From: G965247475 sp965247475 | Lineage (GTDB): Bacteria > Chloroflexota > UBA11872 | Assembly: GCA_965247475.1 (NCBI GenBank) | Contig: OZ252016.1 | Coordinates: 496,001 to 560,000, forward strand | Direction of reading: 5' to 3' | DNA length: 64,000 nt | In this document: positions 7,667 through 15,523 of the stretch, one piece after another | How positions within the stretch are numbered: position 1 is the first letter of the stretch | Layout of the letters: every line of letters starts with the position of its first letter | Made by a program: the position numbers and the translations under genes | The notes under the pieces: generated by a model | Seen by the model: the letters and a program-made list of their open reading frames with translations, nothing else | Database searches by the model: none | What the model was told of the DNA's origin: nothing

Positions 7667-8617
7667 CTACGGCAGGTCCACCCGCCATTCCAGCGGCTCA
7701 CCGCGCTCGAGCCGCCGTACGTTCGCCGCCACGCCCGCCGCGGTGTCACGGATGTAGAGGTCCACGAAGGCCGCGCAGTGCGGCGTCGCGAAGATCTCCA
7801 GCTCGAACAACGGATCGCTCAGGTCGGCCGGCTCCTCCCAAAACACGTCCAGACCGGCGGCGCTCAGGTGCCCGGACTTGAGCGCCGCCATCAGCGCCGC
7901 TTTGTCGATCAGCTTCCCGCGCGCGATGTTGATGACCGCCGCGTCTTGGGGCAGCGCCTCCAGCACCTCGGTATTGATCAGCCCGATGGTCGATTCGTCC
8001 AGCGGCGCCGCCACGACCAGGAACCGGCAGCCGCGCACCGCCTCCACCAGCCGATCCGACGTGAACAGCTCCGTCAGCCCCAGCTCCTGCTGAAGCGCGG
8101 GATCGGGCGTCCGCTTGACCCCCACGACCTCGCAGTCGAAGACCCGCAGCATCCGGGCCAGCTGCCCGCCGATCCCTCCAACCCCCACGATGCACACGCG
8201 CGCGTCGAAGACCGAGTACCCGATCGGCAGATTCCAATCCTGGCTGGCCAGCGCTCGGTTCAGCGCCGCCATGTTGCGCCCCGCGCCGATCATCAGGAAC
8301 AGCGCCGTCTCCGCCACCGCCTTGCCGAGTCCGCCGATCGGCGCCGGCACGTTCGCCACCGGGATTCCGCGCTCGCGGGCCTCCGCCTTGTCGACCATGT
8401 CCGTGCCGATGCCCGCCTGCTGGATCAGCCGGAGCCGTGGCGCGGCGTCCATCACCTCTGCCGAGATGATCGCCCGCGACGGCAGGATGACATGAATGTC
8501 GGAGACGGCGTCGATCACGGCGTCTTCGGGAGCCCCTCGCACGTCGTGGTCCGGCAGCTCCGCTTGCAGGCTCGCCACCATTGCGGGCATGTAGTCATTT
8601 CCGAACAGGATATTCAT
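7667..8617 (-). CDS. D-isomer-specific 2-hydroxyacid dehydrogenase
   Basis: 316 residues from ATG 8617 (GAGGCGGCG upstream). The Rossmann domain has the NAD motif GVGGIGGQ; the active-site Arg lies in INIARGKLID, Glu in VFWEEPADL and His in TPHCAAF, so the catalytic Arg-Glu-His set is complete. Members reduce 2-keto acids or oxidise D-2-hydroxyacids such as glycerate, glyoxylate/hydroxypyruvate or lactate. Starts MNILFGNDYMP, strikingly like the second copy at 28443-29384 (MRILLCNDYMP), so the two are paralogues used in the two catabolic clusters of this window. Confidence 0.85.
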   Translation of the reverse strand: MNILFGNDYMPAMVASLQAELPDHDVRGAPEDAVIDAVSDIHVILPSRAIISAEVMDAAPRLRLIQQAGIGTDMVDKAEARERGIPVANVPAPIGGLGKAVAETALFLMIGAGRNMAALNRALASQDWNLPIGYSVFDARVCIVGVGGIGGQLARMLRVFDCEVVGVKRTPDPALQQELGLTELFTSDRLVEAVRGCRFLVVAAPLDESTIGLINTEVLEALPQDAAVINIARGKLIDKAALMAALKSGHLSAAGLDVFWEEPADLSDPLFELEIFATPHCAAFVDLYIRDTAAGVAANVRRLERGEPLEWRVDLP

Positions 8618-8775
8618 CGCCGCCTCGCGCAGGTCTCGATCGTGCCGTGAACCGTACGACGCCCGCCGCAACATCGAAAGTCGAGCGCTGGTTCCTACCG
8701 CCCGCGTCTGCCAATCGCCGCGGCCGGTCGAGGGTTATTCCGAGGCGGAGCGGAGGGCCGGCCCTGTCCTCCGTG

Positions 8776-8803
8776 CACCCTGAGCTTGTCGAAGGGGCGC
8801 GGG
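8776..8803 (+). repeat. intergenic repeat family B
   Basis: CACCCTGAGCTTGTCGAAGG followed by GGCGCGG. Related sequences at 40895 and, twice, at 57515. The surrounding 8618-8909 gap holds no gene that I can support. Confidence 0.55.
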
Positions 8804-8909
8804 AATCGTGCGGTCCGGGGTGGGCGTTCGCCGGAGCGCGGACTGACGCGGCACCCCGGCCGCGGCCTTCGAGGTCGCCGCGTATCGACCAGGCTCGAGG
8901 GAGTTGCTG

Positions 8910-9785
8910 CTAGCGGTACACGGTTTCCTTGGCGCCGCGCTGGATATCGAAGATCGACCCCGCGCCAGGCCCCTGCGGCGCGTTGACCCGAACGGTTTGA
9001 TCGATGCAGCGATACGCTGGCGTGTTCTCGCCGCGCATCAGGTACTCGTGGAACGTATCCAGGTCCCGTACGCCCTGGAGCGGCCATGCGTCGGCCGCCG
9101 CGTACCCGACCAGCCATAGCCGCCGCGACTGCGACGATAGATTGGGCGCGGACCCGTGCATCGTGCGCGCGTGATGCACCGACACGCCGCCGGCGGGCAC
9201 AGTCACGGGAATCGCGGCATCGAGATCGACGCCGGCTTCGCTCGGGGCGATGGCGCCCGCGAAGACGCCGTCGCTGTGGTGGTCCAGAATCTCCCAGCGG
9301 TGCGACCCGGGAATCACCATCAGGCAGCCGTTATCGATGGTGCAGGGATCCAGCGCAATCCCGATTGCCAGCACGTCGTCGTTAGTGTGCGGATAGAACG
9401 CGAAGTCCTGGTGCCACTCGACCGGGCTCCCGACGTCGGAGGTCTTCATGTTCAGCTTGTCGCTGTGGTACCGGACGCCGTGGTTGCCCATCAAGGGCTC
9501 CACCAGGTCGGCGAACAGGTCGGATCGCGCGTACTGCTTGAACAGCGGATAGTTGGAGGCTGGCGTCCTGAGCCGTCGAAGCGCCGGAGCGTCGGCCGAA
9601 TGCGTGGATTCTAGTTCGAAGCGGTCGTCGTTCTCAGTCAGGCTTCGCGATTCCTCGACGAGCTCGTCGACGACGCCGAGAATCTCATCCACCTCGCTCG
9701 GCGTCAGGAATTCCTCGACGACCAGATACCCGTTCTCTTGATAGAACTCGACCTGCTCCGGTGACACCATAAGCCGCTGCTCCAC
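8910..9785 (-). CDS. phytanoyl-CoA dioxygenase (PhyH) family protein, copy 1
   Basis: 291-residue Fe(II)/2-oxoglutarate oxygenase fold. The iron ligands are visible: His and Asp in VEWHQDFAF and the distal His in HHARTMHGSAP; the Arg for 2-oxoglutarate is likely in SSQSRRLWLV. Such enzymes hydroxylate small metabolites or acyl-CoAs; many environmental PhyH-family enzymes act on phosphonates, ectoine or secondary metabolites, so the substrate is open. It is about 90% alike to the gene at 10428-11303 and lies within a duplicated block of about 1.25 kb. Neither copy shows an inactivating change. Confidence 0.85.
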   Translation of the reverse strand: MEQRLMVSPEQVEFYQENGYLVVEEFLTPSEVDEILGVVDELVEESRSLTENDDRFELESTHSADAPALRRLRTPASNYPLFKQYARSDLFADLVEPLMGNHGVRYHSDKLNMKTSDVGSPVEWHQDFAFYPHTNDDVLAIGIALDPCTIDNGCLMVIPGSHRWEILDHHSDGVFAGAIAPSEAGVDLDAAIPVTVPAGGVSVHHARTMHGSAPNLSSQSRRLWLVGYAAADAWPLQGVRDLDTFHEYLMRGENTPAYRCIDQTVRVNAPQGPGAGSIFDIQRGAKETVYR

Positions 9786-10064
9786 TTCCGATGCCCGGTG
9801 CCGATTCTATGACGATTCTCGCTGCGGCGCCTGTCGGCGATCAGCCTCACAAAGACTGTTACCGAGTGAGAGTGGTGCCTCACGAGGCCGGTTGCCAAGA
9901 CCTGATGGAAGGGGCGTGTCGACGGTGGCGGTGGGGACTCCCTGGCGCCCTCGAGCCATCGAGCGCGTCGGCCATCCGGATCCGCGATCCCCGCCGTGGC
10001 GAGGCTGCTCGATCCGATGGTGGGTCCCGACGATGTCGAGGCCGGCGGCGCGAGGGCGGATAGG

Positions 10065-10170
10065 GTGACTCCGCCGCCCGATCCTGCTCTTTGATGGCGC
10101 CTGCGGGTTCTGCCGCGCCTGTGTGCGAGTGTTCGGCTTGCTCGACCGCCGGAGCCGTCGTGGCTCGTCA
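10065..10170 (+). pseudogene. truncated, frameshifted DCC (DUF393) gene remnant
   Basis: Colinear with the intact gene at 11585: GTG 10065 is followed by TCCGCCGCCC where the intact copy has TCCGCGCCC, a one-base insertion that runs into TGA at LLF/DG. Past the shift the text still encodes DGACGFCRACVR-like sequence (ggcgcctgcgggttctgccg), and homology stops near 10170. It marks the edge of the duplicated block. The following 10171-10427 stretch holds nothing recognisable. Confidence 0.6.
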
Positions 10171-10427
10171 GCGCGACCAGTGCCCTTTTGATTTCTCACT
10201 GGAACGCCACGAAGCTCATATCGCGACGGCGCGCGAGCCGTCAAACCCTGCCTCCCGGCTGCCGGCCTAGCAGCGCATGTAGGAACCCAGGCGGCGTGTA
10301 GCGGCACCGCGCACCGGAGTCCTGACCGGTCCCTCGGCACTACGGGCGGTGCGGCCGCCACCCCAACACGTCCCGGTGCCGTCGTGCCACGGCCGCGCGA
10401 CGCCCGCCGGTTCCGACGCTTGGCGCG

Positions 10428-11303
10428 CTAGCGGTAGACGATTTCCTTGGCGGCGCGCTGGATCTCGAAAATCGACCCCGCACCGGGCCCCTGCGGCGCG
10501 TTGACCCGGAAGATTTGATCGGTGCAGCGATACGCCGGCGTGTTTTCGCCGCGGATCAGATAGTCGTGAAACGTATTCAGGTCCGCCACGCCCTCGATCG
10601 GCCATGCGTCGGCCGCCGCGTACCCGACCAGCCATAGCCGCCGCGACTGCGACGAGCGGTTGGGCGCGGACCCGTGCAGCGTGCGCACGTGATGCACCGA
10701 CACGCCGCCGGCCGGCACGATCACGGGAACCGCGGCATCGAGGTCGACGCCGGCTTCGGTCGGGGCGATGGCGCCCGCGAAGACACCGTCGTTGTGGTGG
10801 TCCAGAATCTCCCAGCGGTGCGACCCGGGAATCACCATCAGGCAGCCGTTATCGACGGTGCAGGCATCCAGCGCGACCCCGATTGCCAGCAAGTCGTCGT
10901 TGGTGTGCGGATGGAACGCGAAGTCCTGGTGCCACTCAACCGGACTCCCGATGTCAGAGGTCTTCATGTTCAGCTTGTCGTGCTGGTAGCGGACGCCGTG
11001 ATTGCCCATCAGCGGTTCCACCAGGTCGGCGAACGAATCGGAGCGCGCGTACTGTTTGAACAGCGGATAGTTGCGGGCCGGCCCCTTGAGCCGTCGAAGC
11101 GCCGGAGCGTCGGCCGAATGCGTGGATTCTAGTTCGAAGCGGTCGTCATGCTCGCTCACGCCTCGCGATTCCTCGACGAGCTCGTCGACGACGCCGAGGA
11201 TTTCATCCAGCTCGCTCGGCGTCAGGAATTTCTCGACGACCAGATACCCGTTGTCCTGATAGAACTTGACCTGCCCCGGTGACACCATAAGCCGCTGCTC
11301 CAC
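10428..11303 (-). CDS. phytanoyl-CoA dioxygenase (PhyH) family protein, copy 2
   Basis: 291 residues, same length as copy 1 with scattered conservative changes (for example VEKFLTPSELDEI for VEEFLTPSEVDEI; IVPAGGVSVHHVRTLHGSAP for the distal His region). Iron ligands conserved in VEWHQDFAFHPH and the HGSAPN block. The divergently oriented DCC-family gene follows its 5' end with a 281-bp gap; in the other copy that neighbour is broken. The conservation of both PhyH genes while the DCC partner decays suggests that the two dioxygenases are still selected. Confidence 0.85.
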   Translation of the reverse strand: MEQRLMVSPGQVKFYQDNGYLVVEKFLTPSELDEILGVVDELVEESRGVSEHDDRFELESTHSADAPALRRLKGPARNYPLFKQYARSDSFADLVEPLMGNHGVRYQHDKLNMKTSDIGSPVEWHQDFAFHPHTNDDLLAIGVALDACTVDNGCLMVIPGSHRWEILDHHNDGVFAGAIAPTEAGVDLDAAVPVIVPAGGVSVHHVRTLHGSAPNRSSQSRRLWLVGYAAADAWPIEGVADLNTFHDYLIRGENTPAYRCTDQIFRVNAPQGPGAGSIFEIQRAAKEIVYR

Positions 11304-11584
11304 TTCCGATGCCCGGCGCCGATTCTATGCCGATTCTCGCTGCGGCGCCTGTCGGCGATCAGCCTCACGAAGGCTGTTACCGAGTGAGACGGTGGTGCCA
11401 CACAAGGCCGGTTGCCAAGACCTGATGGAAGGGGCGTGTCGACAGCGGTGGTGGGGACTCCCTGGCGCCCTCGAGCCATCGAGCGCGTCGGCCATCCGGG
11501 TTCGCGATCCCGGCCGTGGCCAGGCTGCTCGATCCCATGATGGGTCCCGACGATGTCGAGGCCGGCGGCGCGAGGGCGGATAGC

Positions 11585-11977
11585 GTGGCTCCGCGCCCGA
11601 TCCTGCTCTTTGACGGCGCCTGCGGGTTCTGCCGTGCCTGTGTGCGAGTGTTCGGCTTGCTCGACCGTCGGCGCCGTGTGGCGCGCCTCGACTTCAACCG
11701 GCCGGAGGCCGACGAGTTGCTCGCGGCGGTGCCGCCCCCTGCCCGCCGCCGCGCCGTCCTACTGGCCGTGCCGGGCGGGTCCATGCGGTCAGGCGGCCCG
11801 GCCGTCCGCGCGGCGCTCGAATTCGCGCTGGGTCGACGGGCGTTGGCGTCGATGCTTCAGGCGCGGCCCGTCGCGGCGCTGATCGACGCCGGCTACGCGC
11901 TCATCGCCGACCGCCGTGGGTGGTTCGCCTGGCTCGGTCGGTTCGGGCGCCGCTGCGACCTCAACGACTACCCGTAG
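11585..11977 (+). CDS. DCC-family (DUF393) thiol-disulfide oxidoreductase-like protein
   Basis: 130 residues if started at GTG 11585 (GAGGGCGG lies 7 nt upstream). The family signature is plain: LLFDGACGFCRACVR (Asp-Cys-x-x-Cys after a beta-strand), then RVARLDFN and a C-terminal DAGYALIADRRGWFAWLGRF. Family members are small thioredoxin-fold-like proteins often beside membrane or oxidoreductase genes, with biochemical role poorly known. An upstream in-frame ATG at 11516 would add 23 residues of unlikely composition. Divergent from the PhyH copy 2 gene. Confidence 0.75.
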   Translation: MAPRPILLFDGACGFCRACVRVFGLLDRRRRVARLDFNRPEADELLAAVPPPARRRAVLLAVPGGSMRSGGPAVRAALEFALGRRALASMLQARPVAALIDAGYALIADRRGWFAWLGRFGRRCDLNDYP

Positions 11978-12102
11978 TCACCGCCCGAACGTGAACCCGG
12001 CCCGCGCCCGGTCGTCGCCGGCGCCCGCAACCTGGCCGCCGACCGCCTCGGCGAGGCCCCTTGCAAGCTCGAGATCGGCGGTCGGCGCGTCCGCCTGGCC
12101 GG

Positions 12103-13047
12103 TCACGCCGGCGGGCTGGGTGGGTACTTCTCGAAGAACGGCATCAGCGGCTCCAGCCGCGCCGTCAGCTCGTCCTCCTCGTCCGGCGTCAGGTCCTTGA
12201 GCCCCGGTGAGAACTCCGTCGCGACCCGGTGCGAGTCGATCAGCCCGCGCCGCTGCATGATCATCTTGTTGTCGATCTGGCCGCGGAAATAGCCCTTGAA
12301 GAACTGCAACGAATCGACGTCGCGCGAGATCGCGCGAGCTCGGTCCAGATCGCCCGCTTCCATTGCGTCGAAGATCGCCACCAGCGGCTCGGTGACATCG
12401 AGCGCGGCGGTGAGGATGCGCGCGCCCGCCAGGTAGTTCGGGACGTACGGCGGGCCGACGATGACCCCCATATAGAGATCGCCGCCGGGCAGGCCCATCA
12501 GCTCCGCCACCTCCCGCGTCGGGTACAGGCCCTCCTGCTTCATGTACCGCACGTTCGGCACCTCGCGCGCCAGCTGTGCCGACTGCTCCATGTTCAGGTG
12601 GTGGCCCCAATCGAACGTCCGCAGCATGATCGGCACCGACACGGCCTCCGCCACGGCTCGAAGGCACATGAGGATGTGGCCCCCGCCGTGGGTCGAAGCC
12701 GGCGCCAGCGCCGAGATCATGTCCGCGCCCATGTCATCCATGCGCTTGGCGGTCTCGACGGTATCCGCCACGGTCGCGGCCGCGGCCGTCGCCAGCACCG
12801 GCGTCCTGCCCCGGCACGTCTCGATCGATATCTCCAGGCTTCGATAGCGCTCGGCCTCAGAGAGATCCAGCGTCTCGCAGCCGCGCTGCCCGGTGATCGC
12901 CAGACAGCTCCCCACGTCCACCGCGTGCCTGGCCGCGCGCTCGAACGACGCCTCGTCCAGCCGCCCGTTCTCCAAGAATGGCGTCTTGAAATGGGTGGAG
13001 ACGCCCCGCGGCGTCTGCTCCGGATCGAACAGGTCAAAGCTCGCCAT
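12103..13047 (-). CDS. dihydrodipicolinate synthase/N-acetylneuraminate lyase family protein
   Basis: 314-residue TIM-barrel class I aldolase. The Schiff-base lysine is in VRYMKQEG and the substrate-carboxylate loop equivalent in ITGQRGCETLDL, where the usual TTGE is altered. The strand that normally holds the conserved active-site Tyr (YNxP) reads PIMLRTFDWG with no tyrosine, so the proton-relay geometry differs from DapA. Probable role: retro-aldol or dehydration chemistry on a keto-acid or keto-sugar acid rather than lysine synthesis. Separate from neighbours; 158 bp divergent from the HpaI-like gene. Confidence 0.75.
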   Translation of the reverse strand: MASFDLFDPEQTPRGVSTHFKTPFLENGRLDEASFERAARHAVDVGSCLAITGQRGCETLDLSEAERYRSLEISIETCRGRTPVLATAAAATVADTVETAKRMDDMGADMISALAPASTHGGGHILMCLRAVAEAVSVPIMLRTFDWGHHLNMEQSAQLAREVPNVRYMKQEGLYPTREVAELMGLPGGDLYMGVIVGPPYVPNYLAGARILTAALDVTEPLVAIFDAMEAGDLDRARAISRDVDSLQFFKGYFRGQIDNKMIMQRRGLIDSHRVATEFSPGLKDLTPDEEDELTARLEPLMPFFEKYPPSPPA

Positions 13048-13205
13048 CGGACATCTCCCGTCGGCGTTCTGCCGTCGCCCGCCGTCAGGCTAGCAGGCGG
13101 CGAAACGCATTCCCATCCTCAAGGGTCGCGGGCCGTCCTGGCTTCACCGTGGGGCTATGCTGCGCCGTCGGTTCCGCCGTGATGCGCGCGCCATGAGGGC
13201 CACCC

Positions 13206-14108
13206 ATGTCTAGGATCAATCGATGTGTCGAGCTGCTCGATCAAGGCCAGCCGGTCTACTACGACCGCGTCAACGTGCCCGACCTGAGCTACGAGCATGG
13301 GATCGCGATGTCCGGCACCTGGGCCGACTTTCTGCGCATTGAGTTCGAGCACATCTCGCTCGACACCCGCGCGCTGTACGACTTCATGCGCGGCCTTAGG
13401 GATGCCGGGCCGACCCCGAGCGGACACTCCATGCCGACCGTCATGTGCACGCTCCCGGCCACCGGCCTGTCCGCCGAGGAGGTTCGCTACAACGCTTGGC
13501 AGATCCGCCATCTCCTCAGCGCCGGGGTGCACGGGCTCTACCTCTCCCACGCCTCCGAGCCGGAAGCCGTCCGCGCCTTCGTCGAGGCCGCCCGCTTCCC
13601 GCACCACACCGTCGGCCTGAGCGATGAGCTCGGCGTGGGGACCCGCGGCCACGGCGGCGAGGCGCAGGCCGCGGACATCTGGGGTCTCGATCGGATCGAC
13701 TACATGCGCCGCGCCGATCCCTGGCCGCTCAACCCCGAGGGTGAGCTCATGCTCGGCGTCAAGGTCGAGCACCGCTCTGCGCTCGAGCGCGCCGACCAGA
13801 CGCTCGCCGTGCCGGGGGTGACGTTCGGCGAGTGGGGACCCGGCGACATGGGTCTGTCGTACGGGCATCCGGAATGGCGCGACCCGCCGTACGGACCCGA
13901 GATGGACGGCGCGTGGAAGCGCGTCAAGCGCGCCTGCGACCGGGCCGGCATCCGGTTTCTCTGCGCCTGGGACGATTCGTCGATGACGCCGGACGAACGC
14001 GCCGACCACCTCATCAACCAGGTCGGCGCCACCATCATCGCTTCCGACGATGGCGAGCCGCTGGCCATCGCCGGTCGCAGGCTCACCGGCCGCACGATGC
14101 CCGTGTAA
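13206..14108 (+). CDS. HpcH/HpaI-type aldolase family protein
   Basis: 300 residues from ATG 13206 with GAGGG upstream. The Glu-His pair of the family appears in LRIEFEHISLD, the metal-binding region in LMLGVKVEHRSALE and the Gly-rich loop in FGEWGPGDMGLSYG, which corresponds to the GPGDLA motif of HpaI aldolases. Such enzymes cleave 4-hydroxy-2-keto acids or 2-keto-3-deoxy sugar acids to pyruvate plus an aldehyde. Compared with the shorter copy at 27616 it has extra sequence, so it is a divergent branch. Divergent from the DapA-like gene. Confidence 0.7.
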   Translation: MSRINRCVELLDQGQPVYYDRVNVPDLSYEHGIAMSGTWADFLRIEFEHISLDTRALYDFMRGLRDAGPTPSGHSMPTVMCTLPATGLSAEEVRYNAWQIRHLLSAGVHGLYLSHASEPEAVRAFVEAARFPHHTVGLSDELGVGTRGHGGEAQAADIWGLDRIDYMRRADPWPLNPEGELMLGVKVEHRSALERADQTLAVPGVTFGEWGPGDMGLSYGHPEWRDPPYGPEMDGAWKRVKRACDRAGIRFLCAWDDSSMTPDERADHLINQVGATIIASDDGEPLAIAGRRLTGRTMPV

Positions 14109-14110
14109 CC

Positions 14111-14150
14111 CGAACCGCCCCTTGTATGTTGCAAGACCCTCGGATCAGCG
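14111..14150 (+). repeat. intergenic repeat family E, copy 2
   Basis: CGAACCGCCCCTTGTATG, then TTGCAAGACCCTCGGATCAG; nearly the reverse complement of 7341-7390. It begins 2 bp after the HpaI-like stop codon and abuts the family D unit into which the IS inserted. Confidence 0.55.
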
Positions 14151-14165
14151 AGTTCCCTCGCCCGC

Positions 14166-15359
14166 TGGAGACCTTTGCATAACCCCGGTGGCTCGCCACA
14201 ATCGGCCCGGAGGGCAGCGCTGAGGGAAGGGTAGCCATGCACCGCACCGTGAGTGGGGGGTCGTTCGTGGAGGCGCTACTGCCGGAGCGGCTGGGGCGGA
14301 ACGCGAAGCTGGAGCGGCTGGACGCGGTGGTTGACTGGACGCCGTTGGCGGAGGTGGTCGCGGGCATCCACGCCGCGCCCGCCGGCCGTCCCAGCTACCC
14401 GCCGCTGGTGATGGTGAACGTGCTAGTGCTGCAGCAGTGGTACGGGGCCTCCGACGAGGCGATGGAGGAAGCCCGGTGGGACCGGGTCTCGTTCAAGCGG
14501 TTCGTGGGGCTGGGGCTGGAGGACGACGCGCCGGACCACTCGACGATCAGCCGCTTTCGGACGGCCGTGACGGAGCGCGGGCTGGCCGGGCGGCTGTTGC
14601 AGGCGGTGAACCGCCAGTGGGAGGCGCGCCGGTTGCTGGTGAAGCAGGGCACGCTGATCGACGCGACGCTCGTAGCGGCGCAGGCGCGGCGGCCGTCGAT
14701 GCGGGAGCGGCCGGGGGCCCGGAGCGCGACCGACCCGGAGGCTGGATGGACGCGCACAGGAGGCCGAGCGCACTTTGGCTACAAGGCGCACCTCGGGGTG
14801 GATGCGGGGTCCGGGCTGATCCGAGCGGCGGTGCTGACGCCCGCCAACGTGAACGAGACGGAGGTGGCGGACGGGTTGGTGAGCGGCGATGAGGCGGCGG
14901 TCTATGCCGACAAGGCCTACGAGTCGAAGGCCCGCCGGCAGCGGCTGCGGGCGCAGGGCATCAACGACCGGATCATGCACCGCTCGCACAAGCACCAGGC
15001 GCAACTGCCGTACTGGCAGCGGCGCCGGAACGCGCTGATCGCCCGCGCGCGGGCACCGGTGGAGCGGGTGTTTGGGACGCTGAAGCGATCCTACGGCTAT
15101 CGGCGCGTGCGCTACCTGGGGCTGGAGCGCAACGCCACGGAGTTCTTCTTCAAATGCCTGGCCTACAACCTGCGCCGGGCGGACCGGTTGCTGGCCGCCG
15201 CGCCCGCGTGTCCCTAGGAGGCCTGCGCCCTCGGCCGGGCAATGACCGGCGCGCGGCGGGGCCGGGGGCGGCTGAGCAGCCAGAACCACCCGTCCGGTCG
15301 CTTCCCCGGTGGACGGCCCCCCTCAAGGCCGGCTAGGGCGCATTACGCAAAGGTCTCCA
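14166..15359 (+). mobile_element. IS5-like insertion sequence, 1194 bp
   Basis: Imperfect terminal inverted repeats: left TGGAGACCTTTGCATAA (14166-14182) and right TTACGCAAAGGTCTCCA (15343-15359), differing at one of 17 positions. It encloses a full-length transposase gene. The flanks join into the family D repeat seen intact at 7497: left CCCTCGCCCGC, right GCGGGAGAGGG, which implies a short target duplication of GC (14164-14165 and 15360-15361). The element looks complete and potentially active. Confidence 0.8.
14237..15217 (+). CDS. IS5-family DDE transposase
   Basis: 326 residues. The N-terminal DUF772-like region (LVMVNVLVLQQWYGASDEAM, FKRFVGLGLEDDAPDHSTIS) precedes the DDE core: Asp in TLIDATLV, Asp in VYADKAYES and Glu in APVERVFGTLKR. 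Start ATG 14237 has GAGGGAAGGG upstream. Codons end in G much more often than in neighbouring genes (GTG, CTG, GCG, CGG), consistent with a mobile origin. It sits inside matching terminal repeats. Confidence 0.9.
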   Translation: MHRTVSGGSFVEALLPERLGRNAKLERLDAVVDWTPLAEVVAGIHAAPAGRPSYPPLVMVNVLVLQQWYGASDEAMEEARWDRVSFKRFVGLGLEDDAPDHSTISRFRTAVTERGLAGRLLQAVNRQWEARRLLVKQGTLIDATLVAAQARRPSMRERPGARSATDPEAGWTRTGGRAHFGYKAHLGVDAGSGLIRAAVLTPANVNETEVADGLVSGDEAAVYADKAYESKARRQRLRAQGINDRIMHRSHKHQAQLPYWQRRRNALIARARAPVERVFGTLKRSYGYRRVRYLGLERNATEFFFKCLAYNLRRADRLLAAAPACP

Positions 15360-15420
15360 GCGGGAGAGGGCTAGGGTGAGGGGTCCAGCGCTGCTCCCAT
15401 CTCGTCCCCAACCACGCCGT
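15360..15420 (+). repeat. family D repeat, right half of a copy split by the IS
   Basis: GCGGGAGAGGGCTAGGGTGA, then GGGGTCCAGCGCTGC and CCCAACCACGCCG; continues the left half at 14153-14165. Nothing else is seen between here and the nucleotidyltransferase gene. Confidence 0.65.
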
Positions 15421-15523
15421 CTTACGGGCCGCCCGACCGCGCTCACCGTTCCTGGGAGGCACACGGATCACCGAGCGCGATCACTCAGAAGCCGCCGCCG
15501 ATGCAGCGGCGCGACGACAAGCT

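Noticed and set aside
12229..13182. 317-codon plus-strand frame opposite the DapA-like gene
   Set aside because: Arg/His-rich shadow with no domain; the minus-strand frame has the aldolase lysine and barrel motifs.
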